A stretch of DNA of 29,523 nt, taken from assembly GCA_049999725.1 (NCBI GenBank), contig JBNGIS010018202.1, positions 35,054 through 64,576 on the forward strand. Reading direction: 5' to 3'. The DNA comes from Haplomitrium mnioides. Lineage: Eukaryota; Marchantiophyta; Haplomitriopsida; Calobryales. The notes under the pieces were generated by a model. It saw nothing but the letters and a program-made list of their open reading frames with translations, searched no databases and was not told the DNA's origin. Made by a program: the position numbers and the translations under genes. Shown piece after piece: positions 1-10,084 of this stretch; position 1 is the stretch's first letter; every line of letters starts with the position of its first letter.

Positions 1-790
1 GTATTTAGATTTGCATTGGACTCCAATCCTTCTTGTTTCAACATTTCGATATTTTTCTCAAAGTTAGTGTTGTGGTTTGTAGCATAACAACTCCATACAC
101 GGAAAAGGGTTTGATGTTGTTGCATGTAGCCCTTTACACAAAACCCCTACTCGTGAGAGAGCCCATACACGTATAGGATGTGTTGTTTCTATCGAAATGC
201 ATGCATTGGACTCTATGAGCACACAAGATCAGTTTTCTCTATTGTTTTATTAAAATTACAAAGTTAAGTTAGTGTAACCTCTACGTGCAAGAGACTCCTC
301 ACTTGCAAAGGATTTGTTGTTGTTTGTATCCCCTTGCACAAAAGCCATGTGCATAGGAGACTCTTTGTATGCATGGGACTTGTTGTTGTTGTTTGTAGCC
401 CCAAACATGTACGGAACTCTGCCTCATTTCACAAGATTCATTTCCTCTATTGTTTTTACAAAGTTTGTTGTGGTTTGTAGCATTTTGTGTTTTTGAGACT
501 ACTCACACACACATGGGATTAGTTTCCTCTTTTGTCTCTTGCGCGTAAGTAGTCTTAGTTGCACAATAAGTCTACTACTTAGAAAAATATTTATAATATA
601 AAATAAATCTACTACTTAGAAAAATATTTATAATATAAAAAGAACACTATGCAAGAACGAGATTCGTTGTTGTTGTTTGTAGCTTTTTGTGCATTTAGAG
701 CTCCTCGAAGGCACCCGATTTGTTTGCTCTAGTGTTCTTTTATAGTTATATAGTTAGTGTTGTGGTTTGTAAGCCCTTAGCTTGTTTGAG
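1..790. repeat. Degenerate short-repeat array upstream of GHTHD fragment
   Basis: Imperfect repeats alternate a motif like ATGCRYGTATAGGA/ATGGGACTC (for example near 165-180, 350-362 and 374-384) with runs of TTGTTGTTGTTTGTAGC (near 72, 318, 383, 469, 666 and 751). Spacing is irregular. The core resembles the palindromic motif in the arrays at 10874, 12690, 14095, 18884 and 29128. No credible coding frame exists; the short open frames here are low-complexity. The array lies immediately upstream of a GHTHD-family coding fragment, the same arrangement (mirrored) as at 29128-28685. I read it as a subterminal array of an element whose terminus lies outside the window. Confidence 0.5.
571..644. 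repeat. 37-bp tandem duplication
   Basis: A 37-bp AT-rich unit beginning TCTACTACTTAGAAAAATAT occurs at 571-607 and again from 608, almost identical, so the duplication is recent relative to the surrounding degenerate array. Confidence 0.85.
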
Positions 791-861
791 ACTCCTCTCA
801 ATCTCTTTTCAAATCCTTAATCAAAATAACTCTTTACTAATGTTATTGATATATAAGAAAA

Positions 862-1254
862 CTTACAAACCATCAAAGAAAATGTTGTGCTAATTGTGAG
901 AAGTACTTGGGTATTGTGATCCAATACTTGGGTATTGTGATCCATAATACGGATCAAATGAAAACAACGATTCCTCATTGGCTATCATCCCCAAAGAACA
1001 TTGACAAAGATCGTTTGGTAGATGTATATTCTTGGTGTTTTAAGTTTCATCATATTTCTTCTTTGAGGGTCTTTTCAACCCATGGAAATTTGAGTAGTGA
1101 CTCTATTTCAACTTGGAATTGTAGCTTGGAATTGTAGAGTATAGAGGGAGGAACCCAGTGCCAAGTTCTCCTTGAAGTATATTTCAAATATCTCTCTCTT
1201 CATGATAAATTCAGAATCAGTTGTTCTCTTTAGAGATGACATAGATATTACAGA
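862..1254 (+). pseudogene. GHTHD-family (DUF7869-like) protein, N-terminal fragment, copy 1
   Basis: The plus strand from about 862 reads NHQRKC.AN..KYLGIVI, then TDQMKTTIPHW, then PKNIDKDRLVDVY and GNLSSDS. This matches, segment by segment, the minus-strand gene split between 28815-28685 and 25652-24092, so it is a second copy of the same uncharacterised family. The usual DGMDQ box has decayed to HNTDQ, and a 21-bp tandem duplication (904-924, 925-944) repeats YLGIVI within the coding region. Similarity to the other copy fades after about 1106, and a stop follows at 1135. The stretch 1135-1254 continues to the copia target site at 1255 with no recognisable domain. The segment is truncated and broken. 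The family is TE-associated in my judgement, and a transposase role is inferred, not shown. Confidence 0.6.
904..944 (+). repeat. 21-bp tandem duplication inside GHTHD copy 1
   Basis: TACTTGGGTATTGTGATCCA is repeated head to tail with a 21-bp period. Because 21 is a multiple of three the reading frame is kept, giving a duplicated YLGIVI segment. Confidence 0.9.
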
Positions 1255-1259
1255 GTTTG
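1255..1259. repeat. Copia target-site duplication, left
   Basis: GTTTG immediately precedes the left LTR and recurs at 5121-5125 immediately after the right LTR, a perfect 5-bp duplication. Confidence 0.9.
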
Positions 1260-1482
1260 TGTTAGAGTTAGAGGCAGAGCAATCAATCACATATGCACAC
1301 AACCAATGCAAGAATGTTCATCACTATAAGGCAGAAGCGCCAACAAATACAGAGGGGAAGAGAGAGCATAATGTGCATCTCAAGCAGCCCCATATATATA
1401 CACCTAAGCTAACTGGCCTAATGTAATTGTAAGCTAAGGTGGCTGCCAAGTTAACTGACAGTTAGAGCTCGAAATCTCAATA
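1260..1482 (-). repeat. Copia 3' LTR
   Basis: Direct repeat of 4897-5120. In element sense it begins TATTGAGATTTC and ends TAACA, so its 5' end is TA rather than the usual TG; both the target duplication and the purine tract fix this boundary. Confidence 0.93.
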
Positions 1483-1492
1483 CTCCCCCGCG
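1483..1492 (-). other. Copia polypurine tract
   Basis: In element sense CGCGGGGGAG abuts the 3' LTR directly, the expected primer for plus-strand DNA synthesis. Confidence 0.8.
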
Positions 1493-4391
1493 AGCTCAAG
1501 ATACACACTCCAAGCTGCTTCCGAAACCTATGCAGCTTCTCTGCTCCTAAAGCCTTAGTGAAAATATCAGCCAACTGCTCCTCAGTGTTGATGTACTGCA
1601 AGTCAATCACCCTAGCCAAAACCTTCTCCCTAACAAAATGATAATGCACTTCAATGTGCTTTGAACGTGCATGAAAAACTGGATTACTAGCTAGCTGAAT
1701 ATTGCTTATATTACCTCACATGTAGCCATTGCTGCCCCTCGATACTTCGACTCTGTGCTTGAGAGGGCAACAGTTGGTTGCTTCTTGCTGCTCCATGCAA
1801 CTCCGGCACTTCCAAATGAAAAAACAAAGCCACTAGTAGATCTCTGGTCACCAGCACTTCCTCCCCAATCTGCATCTATAAAACCAGAAAGCTGGAATGC
1901 ACTATTGCTGTCATAAAACAGCCCAAACTGAAGTGTGGTTTTCACGTACCGAAAAATCCTGCGCACAACATCCATGTGTGGCTTCCTTGGAGTCTGCATA
2001 AACTGACTGACTAGGCCCACATCATAACTCAAATCTGGCCTGGTGATGGTGCTATATATCAAGCTACCTACCATCTTCCTGAAGCTTGAAGGATCATCTA
2101 GTAATTCCCCTTCATGACTGACCAGCTTTGTATTCTGATCAAGGGGTATGGCAATCGGTTTACAACCTGTCATTCCATATCTAGACAGCATCTCCAATGC
2201 ATACTGCCTCTGAATCAACCAGATCCCCTGATCTGATTTGATCACCTCAATGCCAAGGAAATGCCTCAGCTCACCTAGATCCTTCATCTCAAACTTCGAA
2301 TGCAGCAAGTTCTTAACTTCCAAAATATCATCAAGACTACCTCCAGTCAAGATTAAATCATCAACATATATGAGTATGAGCATGGTTCCCTTCTCCGTCC
2401 TCCTGACATAAAGAGGATAATCTGAATTCAAAATCTGGAACCCAATAGTAACAAGATACTCACCAATCTTGTTCGACCATGCTCGAGGTGCTTGCTTGAG
2501 CCCATATAGAGCCTTCTTCAGCCTACAAACCTGATCTGGATGAACCAGATCTATGAACCCTTGTGGCTGTACCATATACACCTCCTCTTCCAGCTCCCCA
2601 TGTAGAAATGCATTCTTCACGTCCATCTGGTGTAATGTCCACCGTTTTGCTGCTGCCACTGCAATCACAGCTCGGACCGTGGTCATTCTGTCTATAGGGC
2701 TGAAAGTCTCCTCATAATCAATACCATGAGTCTGAGCATACCCCTTCGCTACCAGCCTTGCCTTAAACCTGCTTACACTGCCATCTTCATGCCTCTTCAC
2801 TTTGTAAACCCACTTACAACCGATAGCTTTCTTACTTGCAGGTAAATCGACTAGATCCCAAGTCTGGTTTTTCTCCAAGGCCTTCATCTCTTCAACCATT
2901 GCTGTAGTCCATCTGCAATCACTTAGAGCCTCATGAAAAACAACCGGCTCCTTCTCAGTGATTACCTGAACCATGTAAGCATGGTGAAGTGCGAATGCAC
3001 CCTTGTGCATTAATCTGTCCATTGGGTATCTTACCCTCTCACTTCTACATAGGGGTGGACTCTGTACGGGCTGTAATGGCTGCCCTTGTACATGAGTGGT
3101 TGCTGAAATTTCTCTTAGCTCCTCATCTGGATCATCATGGACACCACCAGCACCTCCGATCTCCGAATGTGAGCTAGTCGAGGCTTGCAACTCCATACTC
3201 ATGTTCAACCTCTCATGCAATATCCCACTGCTACTACACTCACCTTGAGGTCCACTGAGCTCTTGAACTTGTTGATTCTCCTCAAGCATCACCTGCTTGC
3301 CTTTCACATCAACATGTGCATCAACAATCTTTGGGTTATACCAATTGCTCAGTTCATAAAAAACAACGTCTCTACTCACTCTTACCATACGTGACGTAGG
3401 ACAATAACACTTATACCCTTTCTGTTCACCTGAGTACCATATGAACACACACTTCTCAGCTTTAGGATCTAGCTTGCTTCTCGTCTCAACTGGAACATGA
3501 ACATAAGCAATACAGCCGAAAACTTTCAAGTGTGAAATATCTGGCTTCCTTCCAGTGAACTTCTCTTTGGGTGTCATCCCATGTACAGCAGCTGTAGGCG
3601 TGCGGTTCATGATGTACACCGCTGTAGCGACAACTTCTGCCCAGTAGTGATGAGGCATACTCTTCTCATTCATCAAGGCACGTGCTACCTCCGCAACATG
3701 CCGATTCTTCCTCTCAACAACTCCATTTTGCTGAGGCGTATACCTGCAAGACTGTTGTCTCTTGATGCCTTCTCTCTGCAAGTATGAACAAAACTCTCCA
3801 GAAAAGTACTCACCTCCACCATCAGATCTAAGGCACTTGATGTGCTGCCCTTTCTCCTTCTCCACCATTGCTCGAAAATGGTTGAAGTGTGAAAACACCT
3901 CACTCTTCTGCTTCATGAAATAAATCCACATTTTCCGTGAGCAATCATCAATGAAAGTAACATAATAAGAACATCCACCAAGTGAAGCTGTTCTTGTAGG
4001 GCCCCATACATCCGAATGTACAACCTCCAGTGGCCTTCTAGCCGCATATGCTTCATGAGTGAATGGTCGCCTAGTTTTCTTAGCAAACTGACATGCTTCA
4101 CATATCTTCTACATGCCCTCCACCTTAAACTTTGGCAATCCATTTACAACTCCAGATGTCTGCATATGTCTCAAGCTTGGAATGTTGACATGACCAATCC
4201 TCTTGTGCCAAATCTCAATATCTGACACTACTCCAGTGCCATGAGCAAACATTGCCTCATTGACATTTGGTATACTCACATCCAACGTGAACATCTTGCC
4301 ACTCTTCTTACCTGTAGTAATCAGGTTGCAATTGTTGCCCCAATCCTCTATATAAACTCTAGTAGGATTGAATCTCACCTGCATATTTTGC

Positions 4392-4580
4392 TCAATTTGC
4401 TTCTTCGATTGCTGCCTCAATTGCGAGCTCCTCACGATGCAGCGAAAACAGATCCTGAGCAAAAACGCGAATGCATCTTCTAGGCGAAAACGCGAATGCT
4501 GCCTTTGGGCAAAAAATGCGAACCGCAGCCCCCTTCGTCGGCAGATTTTTGCGCGCTCTTCTTCTCTTCGATGTTTTACT
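4392..4580 (-). repeat. Short repeats in copia leader where gag should be
   Basis: On the plus strand the motif GCGAAAACGCGAATGC, or close variants, occurs about three times (near 4456, 4481 and 4508) at 25-30 bp spacing. In element sense this yields repeated FAF-type peptides unlike any gag protein. It may be foreign sequence captured when gag and protease were lost, or an expanded leader. Confidence 0.5.
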
Positions 4581-4883
4581 GCTTCCACAAAAGTCTTGGC
4601 TCTCGTAGGTGATTTCTTCTGGTGCGCAATGTACACACGCATAAGCAATATAACTTGCTTCAATATTACCAGGCTGCTTTCCGCAGCCAGAAAAAAATTT
4701 CAAGATCAGCCCTTTAGAACTCCTTGAGTTCTCTTTTGCACCCCCTAAGTGCAAATCACTTATGCTCCTCCTGAGCATGTAGTAGGCTGTCGCGGCACAC
4801 TCCTGCTTGTGATTAATCTCTCAAGTAACTCCTTGTAACAAATAATCCTCTGCACACTACTCATAAACTCAAACAGCAACCAA

Positions 4884-4896
4884 GGCTCTGATACCA
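4884..4896 (-). other. Copia primer-binding site (initiator Met tRNA)
   Basis: In element sense TGGTATCAGAGCC follows the 5' LTR immediately. It is the standard complement of the plant initiator-Met tRNA 3' end. Confidence 0.95.
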
Positions 4897-5120
4897 TGTT
4901 AGAATTAGGAGGCAGAGCAATCAATCACATATGCACACAACCAATGCAAGAATGTTCTTCACTATAAGGCAGAAGCACCAACAAATACAGAGGGGAAGAG
5001 AGAGCATAATGTGCATCTCAAGCAACCCCATATATATACACCTAAGCTAACTGGCCTAACGTAACTGTAAGCTAAGGTGGCTGCCAAGTTAACCGACAGT
5101 TAGAGCTTGAAATCTCAATA
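4897..5120 (-). repeat. Copia 5' LTR
   Basis: Direct repeat of 1260-1482 with about nine differences. It is bounded by the primer site on one side and by the GTTTG target duplication (5121-5125) on the other. LTR promoters normally drive the genomic transcript; no TATA box can be assigned securely here. Confidence 0.93.
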
Positions 5121-5127
5121 GTTTGAA

Positions 5128-5385
5128 GTTGTAACATACAAAGTATAAGTAGTAGAGGATGAGTTGTAACATACAAAGTATAAGTAGTAGAGGATGAGTA
5201 GATTTCTCCCCAAACTAAGGTAGTATCAATAGTCAACTCCAGAATACTTTGAATCCCAATCTAGGTATATAGAATATATTGTAGTTTATTTATATTTGAC
5301 CAATGCAACACTACAAATGGGTGTATCTTAGCTATAGAGAATTCTACAACATTCTTTACTCTCTACTACTTATACTTTGTACATG
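5128..5385. repeat. Tandem 35-bp unit plus inverted partner (hairpin)
   Basis: A 35-bp unit (GTTGTAACATACAAAGTATA...) occurs twice in tandem at 5128-5162 and 5163-5197. Its inverse complement, CTCTACTACTTATACTTTGT, is at 5363-5382. The arms could fold into a hairpin of about 23 bp with a loop near 180-220 bases. It resembles a small MITE-like or snap-back unit, although no target duplication was recognised. Confidence 0.6.
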
Positions 5386-6863
5386 TGTTGAGTACATGCG
5401 TTGGTTATTCTTCTCTTAGATCCAATCTATTGAGATACAATGGTGAGCAAGTTTTACTCCAAGATAGATCACTCCAAGATAGATCATCAATGAGACTCTA
5501 TATAGTTCGCATATTGCATTGGATATAGAATTAGAATATGAGCATAGAATCTCTTTTCACTATATCTTTATATTGTCTTTTAACACACCCCAAGTTTCTA
5601 ACTCTCTAAACTATTCTTATATTCATAGTTTACCAATGCTTGTATTTCTAAGCCTATCGGTTCCAGACAACTAGAAGGTTAGTCATAACATACTTTGCAA
5701 TGGCTAAATTGAGCACAATACAAGTAAGTTCAAATGTACTTGATAAATGACCGCAATGGTCAAGCTATCCTCAAGAAGAAGGTAGCGTGTGGCACTAACT
5801 CGTACTATTGTTCATATATAATTGCAATCTATATTAATCATTAGACTAGACTAATAGGTTATTAAGACAATTGGATGCTAAAAGCATTGGTTCGAAAATA
5901 TATTGTAGATATTGCAAGGAAAATGTACAAGAACTTACAAAGTACAATTCATTATGGTCACACTACCCTACAAGAAAATGTTGTCAGGGGCTATTAGAGC
6001 TACCACTATTCACTTATTAGTATCTCCTAGGATTATTAACTAGCAACTATTAGCTTATGATTACTATTATACGACAAAGAGTAATGAGTACTCACCTACG
6101 AGCATTGTTTTCAGACACTTCTTGCAACACTAACTTACGACCCTAACATGATGCTACCTTACCAAACTAGCTAGCTTGCTAATTAACAACACTGATTAAC
6201 TTACAACACTGATTAACTTACAACACTATGTTGCTAATTATCAGTACTAGCCTAGAACATTACGATCCTAACTATAGACACTAACTTTGACATATTTATT
6301 TTCACTAGGATTGAAAGGCGGATTTTTGATTATCAACACTTCCAAAGATTTGGCTCATTATCCCTTACCTCATACGACATCGGAAGACAACCCTTCAATG
6401 GGAATACAAGGTCTTTTATACTTATGCACAAAAAGACAAAAAACTCAACATATCTAAAAATAGAAATCTAAACCAACCCTAGAACTAAATAGAAACTAGT
6501 TTTCTATGAATAGTAAGGGTAGAACCATGATCTGTCAAGAATAGTAACCAATAGAAGCGCTAAACACAACATGTGCCATCCTCTAGAACATTTGTCACAA
6601 AGCAACATGGTGGTTGCTCCCTTCGAAGAACGACATAAAATACACTTCAAGCCTCCAAGAACCTATTCAACCTTTAAGTTCATTGTACCACCAATGTTTG
6701 GAAGGTGACAAAGTACACAATTGTGCATGTGGTCCTTCAAGATCATACCATCATGTCCTTCCAACAAACCTCCGAATGGTAGTACCTTATATAGAGAGAG
6801 AATCATATATCAGATAGTTATATCAAGTGTTGTGGGTGTTGTATGTTGTAGATGCACATAATT
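5386..6863. other. Gene-free AT-rich stretch
   Basis: No convincing coding frame, RNA gene or named element. Noted within it: a 17-bp near-tandem repeat (AACACTGATTAACTTAC) at about 6187-6222, and a CTACAAGAAAATGTTGTCAG string near 5969 that recalls CACTA transposon ends but has no partner terminus. The open frame at 6614-6817 encodes nothing recognisable. Confidence 0.6.
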
Positions 6864-6948
6864 TGTAAAAGAACTCAAAGACCAAATTCAAATGAGAAAG
6901 AACTCATAGTCAACTCTAATAGAGTTCTTCAACCAAAAGCAATTCAAT
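6864..6948 (-). repeat. Gypsy 3' LTR remnant
   Basis: Starts TGTAAAAGAACTCAAAGACC and matches 9660-9744 with about eight differences. Only the LTR's terminal segment in element sense survives; the rest was lost where it is fused to integrase. Confidence 0.8.
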
Positions 6949-7190
6949 GAACGCTCGAAGCATATCCTCCATAGTGCGAATCGTGCACTCAATTTGCCCA
7001 TTTGTTTGAGGATGATAAGCCGTAGACATAGATAGTTTGGTACTCAAAAGTGTGAACAATGCTCGCTAAAACTTCCTAGTGAATCGTGGATCTCTATCAG
7101 ATATTAATATCTTTGACATTCCATGATAATAGAAAACTATATCAAAATAAATCTTTGCCAATTGTAGAGCATCCACCATATGTACTTGCT
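6949..7190 (-). pseudogene. Gypsy integrase fragment
   Basis: Minus-strand reading gives FDIVFYYHGMSKILISDRDP, then STAYHPQTNGQIE and a MEDMLRAF segment. These are the catalytic-core signatures of Ty3/gypsy integrase (second Asp in SDRDP, Glu in the GQIE box). A stop interrupts the frame after FTRKF. The N-terminal zinc finger and first catalytic Asp are missing because this segment is fused almost directly to the RNase H end at about 7200. Confidence 0.8.
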
Positions 7191-7201
7191 TTCCTAAGAG
7201 A

Positions 7202-7687
7202 TTATACATATGGTGGATAAGTGCGCATAAGTATTTGCTTTCCTAAAAGATAGTGTCTCCAAACCTTGGTAGCATAAACCATTGCAAACTGCTCTCTGTC
7301 CCTTGCAGAATAATTCCTCTTTGCCATATTCAATATAACATAAAGGCAATCAAATTGAAGTCCATCCTCAAACACTTGTTGTAACACTGCCCCAATAGCA
7401 AAATTAAAGGCATCCAAATCAACTATGCAACTTGTGTTTGGGTCATATAGTTGTAGAATTGGATGAGAAGATACCGCATCCTTGAGTTGTTGAAATGCCT
7501 CTTGCTCTTTCGTCGTCCATTGAAACTTTGCCTCCTTACCTAGCAGATCCATAAGCGGTATAGCAATATAAGCATAGATATAGATGAATCTTTGATAAAA
7601 ACTTGCTAACCCATTGAAAGCACAAACATCTTTTGCATATTTTGGTGTTGGCCACTCTGCAATGGCCTTAATTTTCTCTTCCTCCAT
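7202..7687 (-). pseudogene. Gypsy RT end and RNase H
   Basis: A 161-residue open segment. The start (KIKAIAEWPTPKYAKDVCAF, GLASFYQRFI) is the RT connection region of gypsy polymerases. IVDLDAFNFAIGAVLQQ corresponds to the RNase H 'tDAS..giGavL.Q' box; the serine is replaced by phenylalanine. SARDREQFAMVYATKVWRHY is the 'Y...eke.laiv.a...wRhYL' segment. It belongs to the same polyprotein as 8340-8014 but is cut off by frameshifts between them. Its end at HYLLGKQ is the site of the deletion to integrase. Non-functional. Confidence 0.85.
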
Positions 7688-7829
7688 CTTGATGCCATCC
7701 GCAGATTATGTAAGTCACCTCTTGCTTCCAAAACTCACACTTAGACTTCTTGCGATAAAACTTCCAATTGTATAGTCTTTGTAGTACTTCCTTGAGATGA
7801 GCACAATGCTCAACTTCACTTTATTGAAG

Positions 7830-8340
7830 AAAAATATATCGTCCAAAAACACCAGCACTGGCTTAGCCAATAACCCATCAAAAACTCAATGCATTTGATC
7901 CATGAATATTGTCGGAGCATTAGTAAGACCAAATGTAAGAGCTTTCCACTCAAAATACCCATATCTAGTGCAAAAATATGTCTTTGATACATCACTTAGC
8001 TTGATTGGATTTCTCAATAGCCACTTCTAAGATCCAACTTAGAAACAAATTGCGCACAACTAAATTGATCCAACAAATCATTAATACAAGGTAGAGGATA
8101 TGCATTCTTCACTATTTGATTGTTCAATCCTTGATAATCTGTACAAAGATGAAATCCACCATCTTTCTTTGGTACAAAGAATACCGGAGCTCCTGAAGGC
8201 GAAGTACTATGTTGAATGAAATCCTTCTCAAGAAGATCTATCAATATTTTTTGAAGCTCTTCTAGTTCTTCTACTGATAATTGACATATAACTCGATTAT
8301 AATGAGTACTTTTCGGTATGAACTTAATCGAAAAAGGCAT
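7830..8340 (-). pseudogene. Gypsy reverse transcriptase, palm region
   Basis: The open segment 8340-8014 carries [53 protein letters not shown] and [11 protein letters not shown], the first RT blocks of Ty3/gypsy with the first catalytic Asp in KLDLRSGY. Beyond 8014, in other frames, GLTNAPTIF and VFLDDI (the YVDD-equivalent catalytic box near 7840) are recognisable. Frameshifts and stops separate the blocks, so no complete enzyme is encoded. RNase H and integrase remnants follow on the same strand, gag and protease precede. Confidence 0.9.
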
Positions 8341-8652
8341 TCCTCAATCATTTTGGCAAGTCCTCTAGAAACACATCTGCAAAATCTTTCAAAATATCAT
8401 CTATCATTGAGGTAGACGAACCTTTTCCTACCTCTTTACTCAAATCCATATGGGCTTGATCCAAATAGCAAAGACAGACAATTCTTGCTCTATTGAATTA
8501 ACATGCTTAACTGATTTATGCTTCTTCACCAATGATATCGAACACCACAAAAGAAATTTTTTACCTTGTAAGGTAATTTGAATCAGTCGTTTTGCCTAAT
8601 CAAATTGAGCGGATTGATCTTCAAGCCAAGGCAACCCTTAAATGATGTCATA

Positions 8653-9500
8653 TTATATAGGTTCAATAACAAATTGCATAGATTCCATATACTCTTTTCC
8701 AATTCTTAGAAGGAATGGCTTTTGAAAGCAAATCACGTCATGTTTTTGGCTATTAGCCATAGTCACAACACTCTTCGTGATATTTCTAAATTTTGCTTTG
8801 ACTATCTTGGCAAAATGTAGTGACATTAAATTTTCATAACTCCCGCTATCCACCAACATTCTATAAGATTGCTCCTTAATCATACCATCAAGATGGAATA
8901 AAGTACCTTGAATTCTTGCCAAAATTTTAATTCCATTAGAGCTTACAAAGTTTTGAGTACGTTGTTTGAATAGTTGAGAACACGACCTAGCTTCTATAAC
9001 AGTAAGTAATAAGTCATACCTCTCCCCCAAACACATTGCTTCTTCTAATTGAGTAGGCTCTCTCATAGTAACTTCTAGTCTCGTGCAAGGCTTCAATCTC
9101 CAAAAAAATCGGTCTAGTGCTTCTTCTTCTCTTATATCCAAAATTTGCAAAATTGTATCTTGAAAGTGTGCAACATAGCTTCTCACTGTACCAACTTGCT
9201 TCAACTCGGCCAATCAATCTCTTGCTACTTTTGAAGCATTTACAACTCTAAATCTTGAAATTGCCGCTTCTTTGAACTCACACCAAGAAACAATAGGAGC
9301 AACAAATCCACGTTGTGCTTGTTCTACTTGATATCTTCACCAAGTCTTAGCAACTCCTTCTAATTGACTTGCCGCAAATAGAATTCACCTACCATCTTCT
9401 CTAATGTTTGTAGCTTCAGAATATTGCTCACAATCAAATATGAAGTTTTCAGATACACCACAAACTATCCTCCCATCATATGATTTTTGGCGATGGAAAT
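8653..9500 (-). pseudogene. Gypsy gag and protease remnant
   Basis: The upstream, stop-ridden part (about 9500-9215) reads LEGVAKTW..., the start of a Retrotrans_gag domain. The open segment 9213-8653 (186 residues) continues with LKQVGTVRSYVAHFQDTILQ and LEEAMCLGERYD, typical gag. It then has MLVDSGSYENLMS, an aspartic protease box with catalytic DSG. No CCHC zinc knuckle lies between the two, where intact elements have one, so that part is deleted or unrecognisable. Translation from 9213 would not include the gag start. Decayed. Confidence 0.8.
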
Positions 9501-9643
9501 CGCCCATAACTCTCTTCTTCTCAAAGAGTTGCTCTTTCTTTAATTATTCATTCCAAAAGGAATGAAAGATGTTCAAGCTATTGTTCCATTGCTTGAACCA
9601 CCGCCTCTTGATTCTCTATATAACTCACCACAAAAAATGAACT

Positions 9644-9659
9644 GTACCTCTAATACTAA
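9644..9659 (-). other. Decayed gypsy primer-binding site
   Basis: In element sense TTAGTATTAGAGGTAC directly follows the right LTR and matches the initiator-Met pattern TGGTATCAGAGC with a few substitutions. It fixes the LTR boundary at 9660. Confidence 0.65.
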
Positions 9660-10083
9660 TGTAAAAGAACTCAAGGACCAAATCCAAATGAGTAAGAACT
9701 CATAGTGAACTCAAATAGAGTTCTTCAACCAAAAGCAACTCAAAGCCCAAGCTAAGAACAAGAGTGCAAGCAACAGCCAAGTAACCAAAGAACCCAAGTG
9801 ATTCGAGAGGAACTCCAGAATGAGAAGTGGGGCTAAGAAGCCCTTCTATTTATACAAGAGAAGAGGGTATCATCCCTCTTTCTTCACTTACAAGTCACTT
9901 CTAATTTCAACCCTAAAATTGACTCTCTACTAAAAGTGACTTTGAAAGCAAGTAATCTTATCTCAACCCTAAAAATGACTCTTTACCACTTCCTTCACTC
10001 CTCTTTATTTTCTTATAAATAACACAACCTTATGCTTGTGCTATTATATAATCACTATGATGAAACCTTAGAATTATAGTTCA
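9660..10083 (-). repeat. Gypsy 5' LTR (right boundary approximate)
   Basis: The left boundary is set by the repeat shared with 6864 and by the primer site. The right boundary is placed where the sequence gives way to an integrase scrap; TG at the element-sense start fits 10083 but is not proved, because the 3' LTR copy is too truncated to compare. Confidence 0.6.
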
Positions 10084-10084
10084 A

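Larger units (their letters stand above)
1483..4663 (-). pseudogene. pol: Copia pol: pre-integrase, integrase, RT, RNase H (broken)
   Basis: The polyprotein runs from 4663 leftwards. Its first part carries the pre-integrase segment (IWHKRIGHVNIPSLRHMQ) and ends at a single in-frame amber at 4109-4111. The same frame continues for 59 further codons and then as a 741-residue stretch (3931-1706). There the integrase D37 and E73 are spaced 35 apart, as in D,D35E integrases. RT follows with KARLVAKGYAQ (390-400), catalytic D437 in MDVKNAF and YVDD at 522-525. RNase H has D686 (DADWG) and E727 (STESKY). After ATCEVI the frame ends at 1706, and roughly 25 codons including the expected CDN box are missing. 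The tail (HYHFVREKV, QLADIFTKAL) resumes in another frame at about 1695-1434. One stop plus one deletion inactivate an otherwise well-kept integrase/RT. Confidence 0.92.
1260..5120 (-). mobile_element. Ty1/copia LTR retrotransposon, complete ends, gag/protease missing
   Basis: A 3.86-kb minus-strand element with both LTRs (223 and 224 bp), primer-binding site, polypurine tract and a perfect GTTTG target duplication. By eye the two LTRs differ at about 8 substitutions and one 1-bp indel, so insertion is old but not ancient. Domain order on the minus strand is pre-integrase, integrase, reverse transcriptase, RNase H, which defines copia rather than gypsy. Only about 0.75 kb separates the primer site from the integrase region, and no zinc knuckle or protease DSG motif is visible, so gag and protease are deleted or replaced. 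It could only move with help from another copy. It landed inside or just after GHTHD copy 1. Confidence 0.95.
6864..10083 (-). mobile_element. Ty3/gypsy LTR retrotransposon, internally deleted
   Basis: Minus-strand element with domains in gypsy order: gag (about 9500-8960), protease (8880-8650), RT (8340-7830), RNase H (7687-7202), integrase (7190-6949). The right LTR begins its repeat at 9660, beside a decayed primer site. The same 84-bp LTR end recurs at 6864-6948 directly after truncated integrase. Two internal deletions are inferred: one removes most of the integrase zinc-binding and catalytic region after RNase H, the other joins mid-integrase to mid-3' LTR. Many stops and frameshifts interrupt all domains. 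No target duplication was identified. Confidence 0.85.

Noticed and set aside
4368-4778. Two ~120-residue frames on opposite strands near the copia 5' end
   Set aside because: They arise from GC-richer leader repeats; neither has gag, zinc-knuckle or protease features.
5962-6000. Possible CACTA transposon end (CACTACCCTACAAGAAAA)
   Set aside because: The motif is split by extra bases, no inverted partner end or 3-bp duplication was found, and no CACTA transposase is present.
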